Shown piece by piece: positions 17,701-26,100 of a stretch of 64,000 bases of DNA. The position numbers were made by a program, and so were the translations under genes. How positions within the stretch are numbered: position 1 is the first letter of the stretch; each line of letters opens with the position of its first letter. Source of the stretch: DAIDHZ01 sp035480255 (GTDB lineage: Bacteria > Chlamydiota > Chlamydiia > Chlamydiales > SM23-39); the NCBI GenBank assembly GCA_964630875.1, contig CAZVXF010000002.1, positions 1-64,000 on the forward strand, read 5' to 3'. The notes under the pieces are model-generated. The model did not search any database. It was given only the letters and a program-made list of their open reading frames with translations, and was not told where the DNA came from.

Positions 17701-18383
17701 AAGTCGCCGAGCAAATGCGCGAAACAATCTATCAAGATTTAAAAGACGAATCAAAACCAATTCCTTATTTGCATGTCTTTTCAGCACTTTCAAAGATGAA
17801 ACAAATTTGCGATCATCCAACATTAATTACAGGCGACATCAAAGACTATCAAAAGCATTCATCAGGGAAATGGGATCTCTTTGTTGAACTCCTTACAGAA
17901 GCACGAGAAAGCGGACAAAAAGTCGTGATCTTTTCTCAATATCTCAGCATGCTTAACATCATCGAATCGTATTTAAAGAAAAAGGGGATCGTCTTTGCTT
18001 CGATTAAAGGATCTACACGTGATCGCAACGAACAATTGCGCAAATTCCGGGAAGATCCGCACTGCGAAGTCTTTGTTGCGTCTCTTTTAGCTGCAGGGGT
18101 TGGAATTGATCTCACAGTTGCCTCGATTGTCATTCACTATGATCGCTGGTGGAATCCAGCCAAAGAAAATCAAGCCACTGATCGTGTACATCGCATTGGA
18201 CAAAACCGCGGCGTACAAGTCTTCAAACTCGTTACAAAAAACACAATTGAGGAAGATATCCACGAAATCATTGAGCGCAAAAAGGGACTTCTTGAGCAAA
18301 TTGTAGGAGCTGAAGATCAAATCACTTACCTCACCCGTGATGAGCTCTTGAAAGTATTCGAAAAAATGTTTCGCAACTCCTAA
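14757..18383 (+). CDS. SWIM-domain SNF2-family helicase
   Basis: 1208-residue DNA translocase of the chlamydial CT708 type. A SWIM zinc finger lies near residues 60-80 (CTC ... GCVH). A long middle part (about 100-730) has no motif I recognise. The SNF2 motor follows: CDDMGLGKTHQAMAL (motif I, near 765), FYDEIQ in place of DEAH (motif II, near 861), LTGTPIENR (III), then the helicase C lobe with FSQYL and ATDRVHRIGQNRGVQ (VI, near 1140). Probable role in remodelling nucleoprotein or transcription complexes. GGAGG lies about 10 bp upstream of the start. A 14-bp tandem duplication begins at its stop codon. Confidence 0.93.
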   Translation: MYQPPEFLREHLEAATVLWRTGGVNEPVFSRGTYNIEVQEKPDQKEFAFLQMNDEGNLTDFFCTCKESEGGHGCVHLAAAYLRVFNHADEPLHVRFKKSFWNRVFQMEAKKQGTDSECLVKLGDGVYEAKNFTLKALTPKTTKRLEEILSKKEETEETSLKFSNLSLEEIEQYRKGQASHQLRYELSFWSDLAQWFMELQDEKIPYAIQFFGSPLPNEIEVKFPEVEMRFSISEVHLPWIIPSLSTVDSPLRVMDGEKDSLENVVFDEINRTLIVTVPKQVNQEIQGMKIGEWTFVEGKGFYRKNSSPLFHEEVIPEGRIGDTLTHYYKELGKFLNLHSEPKKAKYRLHFDPDLNLSVTLDVGQEILSFYPWIYVPKDGFYLLEDWLFPELQKIVPKKEVADFINKNRLWLHQFPGFQTHIGSLDSHLTYTMDDKLCFDVELAFPIVDMHRFDEWIYIKGQGFYLKKDSGRLPLHPGLCVQKDDISSFIDKHKEALEQVHGFFSSFVPIEQMGLTIGLNDEGLITTTPKIKYAKGVDPSKIQFFGEYFYIEEKGFSSIPLTLNVPEKYREPLVISHEQEAAFLGYELEPLKPYILEIDHRLKKPASIRLKIRKVVRDTRKRTQSWLVDLAYESELGVADIFPLWDALFEKKRYLFSNAGFLHLKDARFNWIRQLPKQRLDRKKGVIRLNTLEWIRLTAFEEIKSPQGDDPGVLETRRVLEELGRFETDRILDLSGLKSTLRPYQEQGVNWLWFLYCHGLSGLLCDDMGLGKTHQAMALLAGVVNADPEKRNKYLVVCPTSVIYHWQELLKRFLPQIRVCTYYGISRSLDNFETDYDLLLTSYGILRQASDMLAEFSFEAVFYDEIQVAKNEASQTHQALRRLNAKMKLGLTGTPIENRISEIKSLFDVILPSYMPNDAVFRETFIRPIEKENDAEAKALLGRLVRPFILRRKKSEVLFDLPEKIEEIAYSDLSDEQQKLYSEVAEQMRETIYQDLKDESKPIPYLHVFSALSKMKQICDHPTLITGDIKDYQKHSSGKWDLFVELLTEARESGQKVVIFSQYLSMLNIIESYLKKKGIVFASIKGSTRDRNEQLRKFREDPHCEVFVASLLAAGVGIDLTVASIVIHYDRWWNPAKENQATDRVHRIGQNRGVQVFKLVTKNTIEEDIHEIIERKKGLLEQIVGAEDQITYLTRDELLKVFEKMFRNS

Positions 18384-18405
18384 ATAATTCCGCCTAAATA
18401 ATTCC
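18379..18405. repeat. 14-bp tandem duplication at SNF2 stop
   Basis: CCTAAATAATTCC occurs at 18379-18391 and again at 18393-18405. The first copy includes the SNF2 gene's TAA. Probably slippage; lies within the 66-bp spacer before der. Confidence 0.7.
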
Positions 18406-18449
18406 CTTTGTAGCATGATAAACCGGTTTCGTGTAAAATCTTCCCTGAT

Positions 18450-19808
18450 ATGCTTCCTAAAATTGCCTTAGTTGGGCGCCCCAATGTGGGGAAATCAGCC
18501 CTGTTTAACCGGATCTGTCAACAAAGAATTTCGATTGTCGATGATCAAGAAGGAATTACAAGAGACCGCCTTTATGCAAAGGCAGATCTGTTTGGCCGTC
18601 CTTTTATGCTCATTGATACCGGGGGGATTGATTTTTCAGGCCAGATTCCTTTTGCAGAACTCGTTAAGCGTCAAGCAGAACTGGCAATTATTGAGGCCGA
18701 TGCGATCATTCTTGTCGTCGATGGACAGACGGGAATGAGCGTGTTCGATGAGGAAGTAGCAAAAAAATTAAAACGGTCTAAAAAGCCTGTCTTTCTAGCC
18801 GTGAATAAAGTCGATAACTGGAACGATGAGCAAAAAATCGCTCCATTCTACGCGCTAGGGATTAAAGATGTGTTTGGCGTTTCGGCCATTCAAGGAAATA
18901 ATATAGCAGAAATTTTAGAAGCGGCTTTAAAGGAAATCCCGATACGCGAAGAGCCCCCACTGCCTGAAGGCGTCATTAAAGTGGCAATTGTTGGTCGGCC
19001 AAATGTAGGCAAGTCGACATTGTTAAATCAAATTTTGAAAGAAGACCGCTCCATTGTTAGCCCGATTGCGGGAACGACACGTGATGCACTAGATATTCTC
19101 TTCGAAACAAATGGTCAAAAATATCTCTTAATCGATACGGCCGGAATTCGGAGAAAAAAAGCCGAGAAAGAAGTGGTCGATAAATTTGCTGCGATTCGTA
19201 CTGAAGAGGCGATCGATCGCGCTGATGTTTGCTTGCTTGTTCTTGATTCATTTGAGGGTTTTACAACTCAAGAAAAGCGCATTGCAGCAGAAATTGAAGC
19301 CAAAGGTAAGAGCTGCATTCTCCTCTTCAATAAATGGGATTTAGTCCAAAATTTACGCATGGAACACGCCATGCGCGGAGTCCGTGAAGCAGCCCCATTT
19401 CTTGCACACTGTCCAACTGTCTTTATGTCGGCTCTCGCAGGACGAAATCTCGAGAAAATTCTACCCCTCGTCAATCAAGTGTATGCAGCCCGTTTTGAGC
19501 GCATAGGCACAGGTGCACTCAACACATTCGTCGAGCGATGCCTGCAGAAGTATCACCCGCCAATGATCATGGGCAAACGTCTGCGCATTTATTATCTCAC
19601 ACAAGTGGAAACAAACCCACCGCGTTTTGTTCTCTTTGTGAACAAACCAGACTTAATGCTTGATACATATAAAAAGTATCTCATTAACAATCTTCGCGAG
19701 GCATTCCCATTTACAGGCTGTCCTCTCATCTTCGAACTACGGGGAAAGGGCCCATCCAATGCGCATTCTCGCGCAGCCTCTGAAGCAGAAGCCATCGTTC
19801 AAACCTAA
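18450..19808 (+). CDS. der: Ribosome-associated GTPase Der (EngA)
   Basis: Double-GTPase needed for 50S subunit assembly. 452 residues with two G domains: VGRPNVGKSALFN near residue 8 and VGRPNVGKSTLLN near 178, each with DTGG or DTAG (G3) and NKVD or NKWD (G4), then the C-terminal KH-like domain (RFVLFVNKPDL and RGKG near the end). Start ATG at 18450 gives the standard MLPKIALVGRPN; no clear Shine-Dalgarno is seen. It follows the SNF2 gene, as in the Chlamydia CT703-708 neighbourhood, although pcnB and the clp genes are not adjacent here. Confidence 0.97.
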   Translation: MLPKIALVGRPNVGKSALFNRICQQRISIVDDQEGITRDRLYAKADLFGRPFMLIDTGGIDFSGQIPFAELVKRQAELAIIEADAIILVVDGQTGMSVFDEEVAKKLKRSKKPVFLAVNKVDNWNDEQKIAPFYALGIKDVFGVSAIQGNNIAEILEAALKEIPIREEPPLPEGVIKVAIVGRPNVGKSTLLNQILKEDRSIVSPIAGTTRDALDILFETNGQKYLLIDTAGIRRKKAEKEVVDKFAAIRTEEAIDRADVCLLVLDSFEGFTTQEKRIAAEIEAKGKSCILLFNKWDLVQNLRMEHAMRGVREAAPFLAHCPTVFMSALAGRNLEKILPLVNQVYAARFERIGTGALNTFVERCLQKYHPPMIMGKRLRIYYLTQVETNPPRFVLFVNKPDLMLDTYKKYLINNLREAFPFTGCPLIFELRGKGPSNAHSRAASEAEAIVQT

Positions 19809-19837
19809 TCCTTTAAAAAATTCTTTGAAGAAGCGTA

Positions 19838-19860
19838 TACTCCTTAACATTTAAGGAGTA
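19838..19860 (+). promoter_or_regulatory. Hairpin sequestering the ribosome binding site
   Basis: TACTCCTTAA (19838-19847) and TTAAGGAGTA (19851-19860) are a perfect 10-bp inverted repeat with a 3-nt loop. The Shine-Dalgarno AAGGAG (19853-19858) of the gene starting at 19865 is fully paired with CTCCTT in the stem. Such a structure could act as a translational switch or RNA thermometer; this is inference. Confidence 0.65.
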
Positions 19861-19864
19861 AAAA

Positions 19865-20284
19865 ATGAACGTAGAAGTCAATTGGTTAGCGGTCATTCTC
19901 GCAACTGTATCCAGCATGGTTGTTGGAGCGGTTTGGTATGCACGATCTGTGTTTGGAAATACATGGCTAAAGCTTGTAAAATTGAATGAATCGCAATTGC
20001 AAAAAGGAGCGTCTAAAGCAATCACAATTACAGTGATTGTTAGCTTCATTACAGCCTATATTTTAGCCCATGTTAGTTACTTAAGTCATGCATTTTTCAG
20101 GCATTCTTTCCTGCAAGATGCAATCTCGACTGCATTTTGGATGTGGCTTGGTTTTGTGGCGTGTCGATTCATTACCCACGATGCGTTTGAAAAGCGTCCC
20201 ATTCGGTTGACCCTCATCAATATCGCACATGAATTGGTCACCTTATTAGTCATGGGTGCAATTATTGGTTTGCTGTCCCCTTAA
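19865..20284 (+). CDS. DUF1761 family membrane protein
   Basis: 139 residues with four predicted membrane helices: about 8-27 (WLAVILATVSSMVVGAVWYA), 56-78, 85-110 and 120-138. The first helix with its VVGAVWYARSVFG segment is the mark of DUF1761, small membrane proteins of unknown function in many bacteria. The start at 19865 is fixed by AAGGAG at 19853, itself inside a strong hairpin. A terminator-like hairpin follows at 20311. The gene is a single unit between der and the envelope genes. Confidence 0.8.
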   Translation: MNVEVNWLAVILATVSSMVVGAVWYARSVFGNTWLKLVKLNESQLQKGASKAITITVIVSFITAYILAHVSYLSHAFFRHSFLQDAISTAFWMWLGFVACRFITHDAFEKRPIRLTLINIAHELVTLLVMGAIIGLLSP

Positions 20285-20310
20285 GGAAGCGCAAGCGGTA
20301 TATTTATCTC

Positions 20311-20331
20311 GAGGAGGGAACAACCCTCCTC
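20311..20331. terminator. Intergenic terminator hairpin
   Basis: GAGGAGGG, loop AACAA, CCCTCCTC (8-bp perfect stem) followed on the plus strand by AACTTTTAA. It lies between the stops of two convergent genes and could end transcription from either side; the T-tract is short. Confidence 0.6.
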
Positions 20332-20336
20332 AACTT

Positions 20337-21173
20337 TTAAAATGAATATCCAAAATTCAGTTCTAGCCCAGCAAAGTAATATGTATTTCCTGGAACGTGG
20401 AGAGAGGTGCCAAGTTGCGTTTTAGCGAATGTATGCCCATCTCTCCAGTATTCAAGGAAGGGATTCAAAACGATAGAGAGATTTGGGTTTTGCAAGTAGA
20501 GAATTGTGATTGGAAGTTCTCCTCTAAAATTTCCAATTTTGTTATTTAGACACCATCTGGCCCCTTTAAGAGGTCTAATTAACACAGTGGAAAATACTTG
20601 CGGCATCCATTGAAAGTTGAGACCCAAAGAAACAACTGAGTTCAGACGACCGTTAAACAAAAATCCAAAAGGAAGATAGAATTCATTGTAGTAAAACCGA
20701 AGAGTATTGCCAAACCGAGAGACCCTTTCTGCATTGCGTCGATAGCCAAAGCCAGAAAAGAGACTAAAAAGTCTTTCTTTTCTGCAGCTTCCCCAAGTGT
20801 ATCCTAAACGTTCTTCAATATCGAATTGTACTAAAAATCGATCACCTGAACGTTCAGTATTGCCTTGTTTCCATGAAGCAAACGCTGCGCCATAGAATCG
20901 ATTATATGTTTTGTATTCGTATAATGCTTGAGCTCCGCCTAAACTGCCTGCAGTCGAATGATTGCCAGTCGGTTTAATGCATGCGTATGTATAACTTCCG
21001 CCGATAGATAGATGTGATGTGGGGGAGGCAACGTAGGGAATACAGCATTCAGTATAAGGAATGCAACTCGGAGGGTTGATTGCATCTCTTTGTCGAGGAA
21101 TCCGAGGATTCCAAGTGATTTCTACGGCCTCCAGAGAAAAACACGCACAAACAATCAGAAAGATAAATCGCAC
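20337..21173 (-). CDS. Predicted outer-membrane beta-barrel protein
   Basis: The GTG at 21173 gives a signal peptide (RFIFLIVCACFSLEA) at the very N-terminus, with AAGG 7 bp upstream; the longer frame to 21251 would overlap the upstream gene and put 26 residues ahead of the signal. The mature part, about 260 residues, alternates aromatic and polar residues in strand-like blocks and ends with LNFGYSF, a terminal phenylalanine typical of BamA-dependent barrels. An early Cys-rich stretch (PPSCIPYTECCIPY) recalls chlamydial cysteine-linked envelope proteins. No named family recognised. It follows the GH64-like gene and may be co-transcribed with it. Confidence 0.7.
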   Translation of the reverse strand: MRFIFLIVCACFSLEAVEITWNPRIPRQRDAINPPSCIPYTECCIPYVASPTSHLSIGGSYTYACIKPTGNHSTAGSLGGAQALYEYKTYNRFYGAAFASWKQGNTERSGDRFLVQFDIEERLGYTWGSCRKERLFSLFSGFGYRRNAERVSRFGNTLRFYYNEFYLPFGFLFNGRLNSVVSLGLNFQWMPQVFSTVLIRPLKGARWCLNNKIGNFRGELPITILYLQNPNLSIVLNPFLEYWRDGHTFAKTQLGTSLHVPGNTYYFAGLELNFGYSF

Positions 21174-21228
21174 AGTATAACCTTGTAAAATAATATTTAT
21201 ATGGAAAATCTCCTTTTTTCCGCGAGTC

Positions 21229-22962
21229 TTATTTGAGGTCTGAACAGTCATTAATCATAATGAGTAAATAAGTATCCAGTGTCACCGAAGGAAAACTTGG
21301 GGAGAGATTTCGTAAACTGGATTGTTGATAAAGAAAATCGCTATACCCATATGTATAGACAGCATTCCCAGTAAGGCCTGGGCCTGCTGAAGTTCCAAGT
21401 AGCCCCAAACTATATAAATCATACCAGGGACCGAAGGTGAATCCATTATCTGGTAAAAAAGGATTTGGGCTGTAATACGCATTCACTAAAGCAGAAGGTG
21501 GTCCAGAGTCAGTGACTTTATTGGTTCTTCCAGGAAGAGTTCCTGTCTCAAATGGGGCGCAGAAAATTTTTGTAAAATCTTTTCCCTCAGCTGTCGGTAC
21601 AATTTGGTTAGGCCCAGTTATTGTTTCAACGAATGTTAAAGGAACACCTCCTCGTGGAGTATACGTCATGCCTGGTAGAAAATCAGATACGTTAAATATT
21701 GCTGTCGTTGTTGAAACGGTGTCAAAAGGTCCTGTTGCATTGATCCAAGGAATTGTGTACGTTGACCCTGCTGCCGTTGAATAAAATACAAATTCATTCG
21801 AGGTTGGATCGACTTTTCCCGTAAATCTATTGCCATTAAAGGTCGTAATGGAGAGTGTATGTGTTTTGTAATAGGCACTCGCTCCTGTCCAAACATGTTC
21901 AGCCCATCTGTATCCATAAATTGGATTATCAAAATAATTTGGATCAAAAAGAGGGGGATTTGTTCCTCCTGGTCCTGCAATTGCTTCGCCCGGTGCTAGG
22001 ACACGTAGAATTTTACTCGGATCCATCGAATCGCGTATGATTAATTGATTCCAGTTGCTGAGCGAAGCAGCACCGATCGCTCCAAAATTGAATGCATTTT
22101 GTAACGACAATAATGCGTTGGGTCGTGTTTGAAAAACACCCGCAGTCACAGTTGTTGCATCAACATGGACTGTAAATTGGATAGGAAGTCCAAAATAATC
22201 TACGCATGTACAATCTACAGCTAATCGATTGGGCGGACATGTCTGGGGTAACAAGGTAAACTCGAATTGCCCATACACGAAATTGAATGAAGGATCAGTC
22301 GAAAGCGAAGGATTTGGTACAGCAATACTATCACTGTTTACGACTAGAGGAAGTGCTGAATCGATAGAAAACATAATCTCTCCCGCAACAATTCCTTTAG
22401 GATCATGAGGAACATAGACGGTAATATTCGGTGGGTTGCCCGTAGGTCCAAAATCGGAAAAACGATATGAGTATTGACTTGCAGGTGGCAAATTAGGCCC
22501 AATTGCAAGGGCATTTAGTTGGCCTAAAGGATCTGGGTTTGCCTGTGGTCCGAAATTGATAAATGTATAAGGTCCGTGTGCGCATGAACCAGCCGACGCG
22601 ATTTGACCGAATATGACAAACCATACTCGATCATTTGCAAGTCCAGTATTGTTGACTAAAACAATAGGAAGATACCCAGGTTGAGGCTTTGGAGGCGGCG
22701 GCGGATTTGGCTGTGGGGGGAGAGGTGGAAAAGGAGGGATTGGCGGCGGGGGGAGAGGTGGAAATGGTCGAGGTGGATGCGGGGGAGTTGGTGGAACTGG
22801 CGGTAATTCTGTACAAGGTCCAGTAAGTCCAATTTCAGAGACCAGATTTTTCTCTTCGCAAACAAATTCGTTATAAAAATCGTTCAGATCATTTGGATCG
22901 TTTACGGATACCGCAAAAAAAATGGCAGGCACGAAAACAAATTTTATCAATTTTATAAACAT
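21229..22962 (-). CDS. Secreted polyproline protein with GH64-like domain
   Basis: 577 residues from the ATG at 22962, chosen because AGGGAAGG lies just upstream. A signal peptide (about 1-18) is followed by a polyproline tract at about 54-96. The rest (about 97-577) resembles glycoside hydrolase family 64 (beta-1,3-glucanase, thaumatin-like fold): VLVNNTGLANDRVWFVIFGQ at the start, GQFEFTLLP, CVDYFGLPIQF, LRVLAPGEAI, FDPNYFDNPIYGYRW and VYTYGYSDFLYQ. The Glu of FEFT and Asp residues near VDYFG fit the acid pair region, but activity cannot be judged. Possible target: glucans of a protist or fungal host. Confidence in the gene is high; in the family, moderate. Confidence 0.75.
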   Translation of the reverse strand: MFIKLIKFVFVPAIFFAVSVNDPNDLNDFYNEFVCEEKNLVSEIGLTGPCTELPPVPPTPPHPPRPFPPLPPPPIPPFPPLPPQPNPPPPPKPQPGYLPIVLVNNTGLANDRVWFVIFGQIASAGSCAHGPYTFINFGPQANPDPLGQLNALAIGPNLPPASQYSYRFSDFGPTGNPPNITVYVPHDPKGIVAGEIMFSIDSALPLVVNSDSIAVPNPSLSTDPSFNFVYGQFEFTLLPQTCPPNRLAVDCTCVDYFGLPIQFTVHVDATTVTAGVFQTRPNALLSLQNAFNFGAIGAASLSNWNQLIIRDSMDPSKILRVLAPGEAIAGPGGTNPPLFDPNYFDNPIYGYRWAEHVWTGASAYYKTHTLSITTFNGNRFTGKVDPTSNEFVFYSTAAGSTYTIPWINATGPFDTVSTTTAIFNVSDFLPGMTYTPRGGVPLTFVETITGPNQIVPTAEGKDFTKIFCAPFETGTLPGRTNKVTDSGPPSALVNAYYSPNPFLPDNGFTFGPWYDLYSLGLLGTSAGPGLTGNAVYTYGYSDFLYQQSSLRNLSPSFPSVTLDTYLLIMINDCSDLK

Positions 22963-23039
22963 TTCCTTCCCTTTTCCCAACAACTACACAATTTTTTGGC
23001 GTTGTTTCGGCGTAAAAGCGGCGAAATAACTCTAAAAAC

Positions 23040-23069
23040 TTGTGTTAAACTGCACTACAGTACTATAAA
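23040..23069 (+). promoter_or_regulatory. Promoter for MOMP-like porin gene
   Basis: TTGTGT (23040-23045) and TATAAA (23064-23069) with an 18-bp spacer, 55 bp upstream of the porin start. Confidence 0.5.
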
Positions 23070-23123
23070 TATTATTTTTTACAAAGAACAGGTTCAGGCT
23101 TTCTTGCTTGGATAAGGGAAATT

Positions 23124-24188
23124 ATGAGATCGATTCTATCTTTTCTACTCGCTGCTACTTTTCTATTTGCTCAAGAAGAAGCATGTAGGTCAATTTGCGA
23201 ACCAATGAATCCCGGATATAATATGAGTACGCGGATTGAAGTTGATCGTTGTAGAGATTATTTTACCGATTTTAGCTTCATTTACTGGATGGCTTCCCAA
23301 TCCAATATGGAAATCGGAATTATTGCAAACTTTAGGGATCCCGATGTTTTTCTAAAAGGTGAACTGTCAAAACTCAACTTTGACTATAAGCCTGGTTTTA
23401 AATTGGGACTGGGTACAAATCTTCAGAAAGATGGCTGGGATGTATTTTTGGAATACACATGGTTTCGAAGTGAAATTTCTTCCACTGTAACTTTAACGCC
23501 TGGAGGTTTTGATATTCTCTATCCTTCTTGGCAAATACCCGATGTATTCGTTGCCTATTTTTCAGGTAATGAGAAGTGGAAACTTACATTAGATCTACTT
23601 GATTTTGAACTTGGCAGAGAATATTTAGTTGGATGTGATCTTACTTTCCGCCCTTTTGTTGGTGCGCGCGCCGCTGTCATTTCGCAAACTGTTATAGTGA
23701 ACTATTTTGACGTGATCAATCCAATCTTTCTTCCTCGTAATTCGGTATTTGTAGAACAAACTTCTGATTCATGGGGCCTTGGACCGAGGGTCGGAGTAGA
23801 TACGAAATGGAATATTGCCTATGGTGTCAGGTTTTTCACCAACGGTGGGCTAGACATTCTCTTCACAGATTATACAGAACTCAAAACCTATCAAAAAGGG
23901 ATGGATATCGCAGGAGATATTCTCCCCTTTTCAATTGTTTCTGTGAAAGAAACCAACGATATGCATTTAAGAGCGCATCTGAATTTAGATGTAGGATTTG
24001 GATATGGGACCTATTTCTGTTGTAATCGATGGCATGTAGATTGCGCATTTAGCTATCAATTTCAACTCTTCTTTGATCAGAATATGTTCCGTGCATTCGT
24101 TGACGATCAAACGCTTGGGAAAGCCGATTCTCCACATGGAAACTTATATCTCCATGGCCTGACTGCCACGCTCCGTCTAGATTATTAA
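23124..24188 (+). CDS. Lpg1974/MOMP-like outer-membrane porin
   Basis: 354 residues. Signal peptide MRSILSFLLAATFLFAQEE, then a beta-barrel with the opening seen in the Lpg1974 pore-forming family that replaces classical MOMP in several environmental Chlamydiae: a Cys-containing N-terminus (ACRSICEP), FSFIYWMASQSNMEIG, DYKPGFKLGLGTN and WDVFLEYTWF in the first strands, and GPRVGVDTKWN in the middle. It ends LTATLRLDY with a terminal aromatic. Cysteines at the N-terminus and near 295 (YFCCNRWHVDC) could form disulfide cross-links as in chlamydial elementary bodies. AAGGGA precedes the start. Confidence 0.8.
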   Translation: MRSILSFLLAATFLFAQEEACRSICEPMNPGYNMSTRIEVDRCRDYFTDFSFIYWMASQSNMEIGIIANFRDPDVFLKGELSKLNFDYKPGFKLGLGTNLQKDGWDVFLEYTWFRSEISSTVTLTPGGFDILYPSWQIPDVFVAYFSGNEKWKLTLDLLDFELGREYLVGCDLTFRPFVGARAAVISQTVIVNYFDVINPIFLPRNSVFVEQTSDSWGLGPRVGVDTKWNIAYGVRFFTNGGLDILFTDYTELKTYQKGMDIAGDILPFSIVSVKETNDMHLRAHLNLDVGFGYGTYFCCNRWHVDCAFSYQFQLFFDQNMFRAFVDDQTLGKADSPHGNLYLHGLTATLRLDY

Positions 24189-24213
24189 GAGCGAGTTGCT
24201 ATAAAGTTATGTT

Positions 24214-25986
24214 ATGCGTGTTCCGAAGGCTCGGTCGATTTCTTTTGCTCCTTTCATTCCGGAATTGAAGAGCTATCGCTCTTTTTTTCTTCGCGATGAT
24301 TTATTGGCAGCTTTAGCTGTTGCTTTGATGACAATTCCGCAGTCAATTGCCTATTCGTTGCTCGCGGGACTTCCTCCGACGGCAGGTCTTTTTTCGGCCA
24401 TTTTTGGAACGATCTTTACAGCAAGTTTAGGCTCGTCCAGAACGCTTGTCTCAGGTCCGAGCACTGGGACGGCCATTTTGTTGCAAACCTCGATCACAGA
24501 TATTTTGTATACCTATTTTGACACAGCCACAGGGGTGCAAAAGGATGCGTTAGTTCTAATTATTTTGATGCAGATTGTTCTTGTGGTGGGAATTATTCAG
24601 ATTGCAGCAGCTTTTTTTAATGTCAGCAAATTATTGCAATTTGTGAGTCGGCCAGTCGTTTTAGGTTATTTTGCAGGGATTACGATCGCAATTGCTGTGA
24701 CTCAAATGTTTGCATTTACTGGAATTCAGTCGCCTGGTGGTGATGAGCCATTATTGATTCATGCAGGTGAATTTTTCATGCGTTTGTGGCAGCTGAAGTG
24801 GACCACTCTCATCGTTGGGGTTGTGAGCTTATCTTTATTAGTGACGATGCGTTATTACTTTAAAAATTGGCCGCATGCTCTGATTATTTTGATTGTAGGC
24901 TCATTGCTTGCTGCAGGTTTGAACTTATGGATTACGACAAATCCTGTGCAAACGTTGGGAAGTTTTCATCTACCGGAAAATCCATGGCCTGATTTCTCGT
25001 TTCCGATGATATATTTGAAGATTTTGAATAAAATCTTCCCCGCGGCTGTAGCGATTGCTTTTTTAGGAATTCTAGAGGTCTTTTCGATTTCGCGAACTTT
25101 TGGAACGAAGACAGGACAAAAAATTCAGATCAATCAAGATGTTTTCGGACTTGGCGTCAGTAATTTCGTTCTATCTGGAATTGTAGGAGCAATGCCGAGC
25201 TCAGGAAGCGCGTCGAGAACAGCCTTAAATTATCGACTGCATGCAAAAACGAGATTTTCTGCGATTTCAAGCGGGATCATTACGGGTGCTTTATTAATTT
25301 TTCTTTGGCCTTTAGTTGCTTATATTCCTCTTGCTTCTTTGGCCGCTTTGTTGATCGTGAGTGTCCATACGTTGATGGATTGGAAAGAAATTCGTCTGAC
25401 CTTTCGTGCAACTAAACAAGATGCTGCTGTTTTTTTATTAACGTTTTTAAGCTGCCTTTTTTTTAGCCTTGATGTTGCCTTTTTTATTGGAATTGTCATC
25501 TCCATTGCTACTTACTTAAAAAAATCGGCAACACCGCATCTAGTAGAATATGCTTTTAACTCTAAAGGCCGCCTTGTTGTTGTGAGTACGCGCGATGAGG
25601 TTCACCGAAAAGTTCGTATTATTGGTATTGGGGGAGAGCTTTATTTTGCAGCAGCTGACGTATTTCAATCTGCATTGCAAGAAGTGGTAGACGATCCCCA
25701 TGTTCAGGCGATTGTTCTGCGGTTAAACAATGTACACCACATGGATGCTTCCATGTGCCTTGCGATCTTGCATCTTCATGATACTCTGAGAGCAACAAAT
25801 CGATATCTCGTGATTAGCGGCCTCACCGAAGAGGTTTGGCATGTATTTCATAGAGCAGGTGTCGTCAAACAAATTGGTTTTGACAATCTCTATTTTACCG
25901 ATGAGAGTAATCCACAATTTTCTACTTGGAAAGCGGCCTTGCATGCGCAAGAATTGATTCATCACCCGAACTTTGGGTTTACTTGA
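24214..25986 (+). CDS. SulP-family anion transporter with STAS domain
   Basis: 590 residues: about 12 membrane helices (residues 30-430) with the SulP opening DDLLAALAVALMTIPQSIAYSLLAGLPPTAGLF and the PSSGSASRTALNYRLHAKTR segment in the second half, then a cytoplasmic STAS domain (about 455-565) with VLRLNNVHHMDAS in place of the usual phosphorylatable loop. The family moves sulfate, bicarbonate or dicarboxylates by proton or sodium coupling; the substrate is not evident here. It follows the porin gene by 25 bp and may share its promoter. Ends before a symmetric hairpin at 26075. Confidence 0.92.
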   Translation: MRVPKARSISFAPFIPELKSYRSFFLRDDLLAALAVALMTIPQSIAYSLLAGLPPTAGLFSAIFGTIFTASLGSSRTLVSGPSTGTAILLQTSITDILYTYFDTATGVQKDALVLIILMQIVLVVGIIQIAAAFFNVSKLLQFVSRPVVLGYFAGITIAIAVTQMFAFTGIQSPGGDEPLLIHAGEFFMRLWQLKWTTLIVGVVSLSLLVTMRYYFKNWPHALIILIVGSLLAAGLNLWITTNPVQTLGSFHLPENPWPDFSFPMIYLKILNKIFPAAVAIAFLGILEVFSISRTFGTKTGQKIQINQDVFGLGVSNFVLSGIVGAMPSSGSASRTALNYRLHAKTRFSAISSGIITGALLIFLWPLVAYIPLASLAALLIVSVHTLMDWKEIRLTFRATKQDAAVFLLTFLSCLFFSLDVAFFIGIVISIATYLKKSATPHLVEYAFNSKGRLVVVSTRDEVHRKVRIIGIGGELYFAAADVFQSALQEVVDDPHVQAIVLRLNNVHHMDASMCLAILHLHDTLRATNRYLVISGLTEEVWHVFHRAGVVKQIGFDNLYFTDESNPQFSTWKAALHAQELIHHPNFGFT

Positions 25987-26074
25987 CCATAAATTCGAAA
26001 AGATTTTGATCCCATTTTTTCTGCTATCGATCTGTTGGAAATACCGGAACGCACTCTGCGGAAGCGAAGAATAA

Positions 26075-26096
26075 ATGGGGATAGAAAAATCCCCAT
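26075..26096. terminator. Terminator-like hairpin between convergent genes
   Basis: ATGGGGAT, loop AGAAAA, ATCCCCAT: an 8-bp perfect stem between the SulP stop and the stop of the minus-strand orphan gene. No long T-tract on either side, so efficiency is uncertain. Confidence 0.5.
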
Positions 26097-26100
26097 CTAC

